From assembly GCA_963691705.1 (NCBI GenBank), contig OY829546.1:7636001-7700000 (forward strand): 64,000 nucleotides of DNA, given 5' to 3'. The position numbers were made by a program, and so were the translations under genes. This DNA comes from Viola odorata. Taxonomy: Eukaryota; Streptophyta; Magnoliopsida; Malpighiales; Violaceae. Below, piece by piece: positions 58,253 to 64,000 of the stretch. Below the pieces are notes generated by a model. The model was not told where the DNA came from. It did no database searches and saw only the letters and a program-made list of their open reading frames with translations. Position 1 is the first letter of the stretch; each line of letters starts with the position of its first letter.

Positions 58253-59360
58253 GGTTATGATTCGAGGGGGGAGATTTTGGACAAAGAGACGGAAAACAGG
58301 GCTAAAACCCTGGTACTGATAATGGAGTCGGGGAAGAGGAGAGAGCAAAACCCTGGAGAACTTGGGAATATGCGAATTGATAGGCAGGAAGAAACGCTGT
58401 CGTTTCAATGGGTTTGCTGTTGTCGAGTGATTGACTTTTGGGCCATCGCAGAGGAGTTAGAAGCCCAACGTGCACATTATATGGGCTATGGCCCCAAGAT
58501 GCCATCTATCTTTTTGTGCTATGGGCCCCCGTTGCCATCTATCTAAATTGGCTATTTTAGAACGAGGTTTATGCCAACATTTTTTTTTATATAGGCAGGT
58601 TTATGCGAACTTGGAGACAATTTAATTTTATTATGCAAACAACTAGTAAAATACATGTTTGAAAAAGATTAATCTTTTAGCGGAATGATAGATAAAACAC
58701 TTGAAAAAACCGGAATAAATTAGTAAACTTCATAAGAATTTATCGAATTTAATGACACAAAATTTTATTCTATTAATTTATACACACTTAACATGTTAGT
58801 GATCCTTTCCAAACATGAAGTACTAATAACAAGTGTAACTTGACATATGATGGTGTGCGTATGTATGGTTACCAAAGTTTTTTTTAAGGTGATCGTAATC
58901 AAAAGAGTCGAGGGGCAAAAGAAAAAGATGCTAAGGCCTTAAAAGAAACTTAAAGCCCAACGTTTTGTCCAAGAAGAAACAAACACCTCTGAAAGATTAA
59001 GCCCAATAATGTAAATGGGCTTGATAAATCAAACTCAGACCAAACCCAAATTGGTAGTTATATATTTATTTATTTTTGGCAAAATTGGTTTAGTTTTTCA
59101 ATTTTATGCTTTGTAAATTAATTGGTATAAGTGATAAAGCTCGAGAAATCTGAATAGTTTTCCTGATTAAAAGGGTAACGGAGGATGCTACCGAGTAATA
59201 TGATGTGATCGGTCGGCATACAAGTGCAAACGGGCTCACGCTGACGGCTACGCTTTTTTTATATTGACTTCCGTTTTCGGCCGTATAATGAGTTAATAAA
59301 ATTGTGGTCCGACTTTTATTGGTTAACAGTTAACACAAAATATATAATAACTATCATTAA
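58253..59360. other. intergenic, no gene recognised
   Basis: Upstream region of the TPR gene. The first 156 bases are open in its frame. The motifs ATGGGC(T/C)...GCCATCTATCT repeat near 58480-58545. Nothing else is seen. Confidence 0.45.
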
Positions 59361-59518
59361 GAAATTCTACATTAACGTGGCACCCAGATAGCTCACTGAG
59401 ATAGTACACCAGGTCAATCAATGACATTTTTGTAATTTTCGTTTGACGTGGCACAAGCATGATTGGCCTGGTGTGCTATTTCGGTGAGCTATCTGGGTGA
59501 GCTGCTTAGCATTACTCT
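59361..59518. mobile_element. small foldback MITE
   Basis: The arms 59381-59420 and 59460-59499 are inverted copies of 40 bases with about five mismatches (CACCCAGATAGCTCAC ... GTGAGCTATCTGGGTG), separated by a 39-base loop. A weaker match continues outward for about 20 bases (AAGAAATTCTA versus AAGAGTAATGCTA inverted). The target duplication was not resolved, so the superfamily is unknown. Confidence 0.7.
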
Positions 59519-61002
59519 TATAATATTATTATTTGAGTTGTGATGGTGTTAAATAGATTTGATACTTAATCACAATTATTTCCTAATTGATCCCTAATTA
59601 AATTTAAACGAAATTATAACACAATAACTAATACGTCAGTCTGATATGTGAATATATAGGACATTAGAGGGACTTCATTAAATTAGTTTTAAATTACTAC
59701 GAGGATAAAAGTCACATGCATGAAACAAATTTATAACATAAAGATGAAATTGAACAAAGCAATCTGCCTCAATAGCAAAAGATGTCACTAACCCATCAAA
59801 CTATGAACTACTTCAGTTTAGACTTTGAGATAATAATTAGGTCGGATTTTAGCTAAAGACTTGGGGATGAATTAATCCGAGAATCCTTTAAAGCTTTCGA
59901 TTAAAAGTCATCGCCCGACTCTAGTTTGTTCAGCAAGCTTGGTCAATCTGGGGTCTTTAGCTAAGTTTGTGTGGCCTCATAATCAAGTCTACATTAATAC
60001 GCTAATACTGATATGGATCAATACCCAGTGAGAGTTTTTAGGTAATATGATATTTGGACCGAGGTGGATTCCACTCGGGTAATTTTACTTCGAATATGAT
60101 CGTTTTGTAGGTACCTGAAAAGGACATCAAGAGACCCCCCAGCGTATACACTCCGTGACCAAATCAGTTGAGAGTCATTACGCATATATAATATGATATA
60201 CTATAGGTAAGTGTACCAACAAACGTACAAAACCTGAGGTAGAGTAGTGATGATGAAGAGGGATGATGAAGAAGTGAGCATGTCCTCTCTAGAGAGAGCC
60301 CTCCTTTGTCCTGTTGTCCATCTTCTCTATTTACAGAGGGTTAGATACAAAATATTTTCTATTGGCAAATACAAATATACTTCTCTCATATTTATAGATA
60401 TAAAATACTAAAATGTCCCTCCTGATATTAGTATGTATTATCAAATACGTAGTTACATGAATAATTATATATTTTTACTAGTAAATAAATAGAGTAATTA
60501 TTTCCTAAAAATATTTATGGATATAATGGATCAAATGAGGTAAGGGTACTTTGACATTGCAGAACAACAAAGCAAGAAGCCCACAAATTTATCGGGTGGC
60601 TAAATAAATATAGACTAAAAAAAGAAAAAGAAAAAGAAAAAGAGAAAACAGTGGACACGCATTAGTACGAGAAGGGCGGTGCCACGTGTAGCAACGTGTA
60701 ATGACGACGTCGTGCAGACGAACGATCCCCACGTGCTGTCGCACTCTTCAAATAAGACCACTAACGACACCGTCGTCATTTGTCTCGTCCTTCGACCTTT
60801 TGTGGTGTATTTTCCAGGTTGTACTCGGACTCCACTCGGCGTCTTTTTATCTATTTCATGATACCTCGGAACTAATAAAACCATTAATTTTAAAAAAAGA
60901 ACATCCCAAAAAAACATTACAGAAATAACCTAGTTAATTAATTCTTTTATTTATAATCAATCAATCTTGATTTGTTTAATTTCTACATCTAGCTACCTCT
61001 AA
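59519..61002. other. intergenic, no gene recognised
   Basis: AT-rich. The stretch 60660-60850 has higher GC and several ACGT cores (CCACGTGTAGCAACGTG, GACGACGTCG, CCCACGTGC). This looks like regulatory DNA more than coding sequence, although open frames exist on both strands. Confidence 0.4.
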
Positions 61003-61915
61003 TCAATCTTTGATTTCAAACTTGGAATTAGTATTAGTGATGCGTTGCTGAATTCTGAGAGAATTCGTCTCTGAATTTTCTGATGAAACTGTCCCATCTT
61101 GTATCCTTTTGTTGTAGCCTTCGAAAAACTTTTTGTTCTCTTTCTCCAACTCTTTCCATACTGGAGTATTTATAAACATACATTATTAAAGATAAAATTG
61201 TAAATAAAAAGACTAAATTTTGAAATTTTATCATCCTTTTAATATAAAAAATTCTAAATTACAAACTCATTGCTAATTTATATATGAGGTGGATCATAAA
61301 GGCTCCCTTAACTATTCAAATAACTGAAAAAATCTAATATTAGTATATTATTCCCTCCGAGTTTTATTAAATACAATTTTTTCAGTTTTCATGATCGATA
61401 ACTAAAACAATCATTAGATTACAATTATTATATAATTATTGACTAAATTGTCCTTATTGATTATCAACCAGCCCTTTTTAATTTTCTTTTAAAAAATAGT
61501 TAATTTAAAATTATTTATGGTTAACTTTATCATTAACTATAAAAAAGATCCCTAAATATAGACAACTATTTTTTTAAAATTGATGAGTAAAACGGAGTAC
61601 ATGGCATTTATGAAAATGAGATGTGAGTTTTTTACACTTACAAAGTAATTAGTAGAGAATTAAATAAGGACGACTGACCCGTGGCGGTGATGACGGGCTT
61701 GATGTTTGCGTGCTTGGAGAGGGCTTCCGTGCATTCTTCCTTGGTCATGTTGAAGAGAATGCATTCTTCTATCAGATGATGTACCTGCAAATTAATCAAC
61801 ATACTATATAATTAATTTACAATATAGTAAATTACTATATATATAGTAAATTAATTACAGATTAGAGGTATATACGTACCAAATGAATATATGAAGCAGA
61901 AGCCGAATCAGCCAT
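61003..61915 (-). CDS. small 'plant protein 1589' family protein, function unknown
   Basis: Three exons, 61915-61880, 61784-61679 and 61160-61003, give a 99-residue protein. The conserved domain reads YIHLVHHLIEECILFNMTKE, then ECTEALSKHANIKPVITATVWKELEKENKKFFEGY, which matches the plant-specific domain known as plant protein 1589 (A_thal_3526). It is helical with a Glu/Lys-rich middle, and no enzyme motif is seen. The junction VTAT-VWKELEKEN crosses the second intron (GGTCAGT donor, CTCCAG acceptor) in phase. The tail (GTVSSENSETNSLRIQQ...) is variable in the family. No role is known to me. All exons are short, so the gene is easily missed. Confidence 0.85.
61351..61597. mobile_element. Stowaway-like MITE in intron 2 of the 1589-family gene
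   Basis: The left end TTCCCTCCGAGTTTTATTAAAT and the inverted right end CTCCGTTTTACTCATCAATTTT are imperfect terminal repeats with TA on both outer sides (61349-61350, 61598-61599). It is AT-rich and non-coding, and occupies about half of the 518-base intron. Confidence 0.5.
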
Positions 61916-64000
61916 GGTCGTCGTTTTAAGATTAATATAATAAATTAATAAGTACTTAATTTATTAACAAATTTGTGGTTTTTATTTGGTTGAGGATCTT
62001 TATAAAGATATACAGGAGAGATTCGAAGAATTCAAGATGGTATTCTTACAAAAACAAAATAAAAATTAAACAACTTTGAAGGAGATGAATGTATATATAT
62101 ATAGGAGAAATATGAAGAAAAAAAAAGACTTGAGAAAAACGATAGAGGAAGAAGGAGAGAGGTGTTGAAGAAATAGCTAAGATCATATGATGAAGAAAGG
62201 CCAAAAATGAGTTTGACAATACAAATTGAAATACAAACAATGGGTAGCTTGGTATAAATAATAAATAAATAAATATAACCTAATTTTAACTAGGATAATA
62301 ATTTATAATCTATTTGGGTCCCGGACATAGTTTTTTTTCTCGAAATGTTCTTTCATTTGAGACTAATCTCATTTAGATATGGTTGAATCTTTAAAAATAA
62401 ACAGCTCCCGACATAATTCGCTATATTTTCAAGACTCCAAATTTTTTTTTTAAAGAGAACTTCCGTATAGAAAAAGGTTGCATGACGGAGAATTATAGAA
62501 GGAATTATATAAATTAATTAATTTTTTTTTTTTTTTAAACATTCAATATTTCGTCGCTAAATTGAGTTTCGACTATTGAAGATTTAGATCGGTTGAGATC
62601 TTGAAATCATAAAATAACACCACTATGAGTAGAAAAATATCACGATCAAGAAAAAGGGAAGCTACTAGAGTAGGAAATGAAAATGATCATATGCATCATG
62701 GCAATGTGGGGCCGGTTTCCCACGTGAGAGGAGGATGCTGATTGGCGGAGAGGGGATTAGAGTAGATTCTATAAGAAACCACTAGTTTGTCGCTTACGTG
62801 GCTACTGTGTCTTCCTCCACATGACATGTGGTGTCATAGAGTAGACTTTGTATTTTTACACACTGCACCCAAAAAAACACAGTAGAATGGCCCCACTCTA
62901 GCTCGATCTATAAAACGTCTTCTTCTTTTTTATATCTCGAATTTTTACTGATACTTTACGGAAGATACACAATCACCACTAAAACACGCTGGTGATTATA
63001 AATATAGATTTTATTTATTAATTGAAATTACTCTTTTTTCCAGCTGGTTAAAGTTGATTAGTGACATATTTTTCTTCTCAAATTCTATTTGACAAATAGG
63101 ACCTCTGTAACTTTATTATTAAAATTCGAAGGAATATGACTATTTTTTCTAAAAAATTATAATATATCTGATCAATGCAGTTATTCTTTCATTGGATTGG
63201 TCAATTTAAGAGGAGAGAGAAATAGTGTAGAAAGATAATGATCATTTTTAATTTACGTGTTATTTTTACAAAATGAATTTTTTTCCGTAACAGAAGGAAT
63301 ATTATATTACGGCTAGGACTAATTTTATTTGCGTAGGATTAATACGTTTTAATAGATGGACTCCGCCCAACGATCACTTTTAAGAACTTGCTCTTCATAT
63401 TTTAAAGCCTGAATTAACTATATTGATTAAAGATTACTGTATGATCTTTATTTAAAAGTTAATATTTATTATGTCTGATTGCATTGCATTTCATCATGTT
63501 TTTACTGTCCATTCACTTGTTTTCTGGGCAGCAAATCTATTGATTTTCCTTCAATTTCCTATGCTTTGGCAGTTCTAGTGTGGAGGCATTTCAATGAATG
63601 ATTCTGATCTTGGAGCATTGGAGCTGGTTTTCAGAGCGTCTTGGCCTAGAGTTTGGCCAAGACCCCTTCGCGCACCAAAGTATCGATACCAGATCGTCTT
63701 GGCCGGGATCTTGGCCAAGACTCTTTCGCGAAAGGCCATCTCGAGCAGTAGTGTTGGCAAACCTTTGGGCCGCGTTTTACCTGGGTCTTGCGAGCTGGTA
63801 AGTTACAACCGTCCAGCGTCTTCAGAGGGATCTGACGCCAATTTATTGAAGAATCCTATTTGGGATCTCCCTCTTTTTGAACATACGATTTTTCCTATTT
63901 TAAAAACACTGTTATTATTTTCTTAAATTTTCTAGGAATTTGAATTACAGTAGGATAAGGAAGATTTTTAGCTTATTTAGCTAAACTCGTTCCTTCCTCA
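61916..64000. other. intergenic to the window edge
   Basis: Promoter side of the 1589-family gene, then AT-rich DNA. 63590-63850 is distinctly more GC-rich than its surroundings and contains two matching hairpins (63638-63663 and 63696-63721). Open frames cross it on both strands, but none resembles a protein family. It could be the edge of a repeat or retroelement running out of the window. Confidence 0.4.
63638..63721. repeat. two tandem stem-loops with identical arms
   Basis: GTCTTGGCC, eight bases, GGCCAAGAC occurs at 63638-63663 and again at 63696-63721, 58 bases apart, with different loops (TAGAGTTT and GGGATCTT). Each is followed by a similar CYYTTCGCG stretch. The unit appears tandemly duplicated. 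Confidence 0.85.

Noticed and set aside
60615..60928. Open frames on both strands in a locally GC-richer stretch
   Set aside because: Neither strand shows a domain. The repeated ACGT cores fit regulatory DNA better than coding sequence.

Overview
The window is plant nuclear DNA, almost certainly from a eudicot. It is AT-rich, has short GT-AG introns, and carries plant-only gene families: an HD-ZIP II factor, a laccase with a miR397-like site, a NaKR heavy-metal protein, a TRM/VARLMGL protein, a chloroplast TPR protein and a secreted IDA-type peptide precursor. It also carries plant transposons (PIF/Harbinger, Mutator-like foldback, Stowaway-like MITEs). Nothing in the sequence fixes the species.

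Layout from left to right. 1354-2400 (-): a frameshifted pectinesterase pseudogene. 2762-4460 (+): an exostosin-type (GT47) glycosyltransferase with four exons. 5367-5993: a diverged direct duplication. 7724-7866: a 7-bp minisatellite just past the 3' end of a HAT14-like HD-ZIP II gene (8044-9771, -). 10203-10327: a Stowaway MITE. 10779-16569: a 5.8-kb PIF/Harbinger transposon, nearly complete, with terminal inverted repeats, a GAA target duplication, a spliced DDE transposase and a Myb/SANT-like second gene broken by one stop codon. 16.6-23.9 kb: gene-poor. 23963-25216 (-): a MUSE1/2-like RING protein. 27054-27127 (+): tRNA-Arg(UCG). 29511-32640 (-): a six-exon laccase. 34285-37190 (+): a seven-exon membrane-type UDP-glucuronate decarboxylase whose first intron reads as a U12 AT-AC intron. 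40072-41374 (+): a NaKR-like metal-binding protein with a SINE-like sequence in intron 2.

42419-42994 (+) is the standout: a 191-residue secreted precursor with five identical IDA-type peptide cores in tandem. 44342-45038 is a 697-bp near-perfect hairpin element with a 9-bp target duplication, followed by a decayed Harbinger copy (45158-46417). 46808-51451 (-) is a five-exon, 977-residue TRM-like protein; 57239-58252 (-) a SLOW GREEN1-like chloroplast TPR protein; 61003-61915 (-) a 99-residue member of the plant-specific 'plant protein 1589' family. The remainder is intergenic DNA with small MITEs and SINE-like pieces.

The genes do not form one pathway. Several act at the cell wall or apoplast: UXS (UDP-xylose supply), the GT47 enzyme, the laccase, the dead pectinesterase and the secreted peptide precursor. 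This is ordinary for a plant chromosome segment and is not evidence of a cluster. Exon boundaries were placed by hand from splice sites, reading frame and recalled family sequence; no alignment or transcript data were available.
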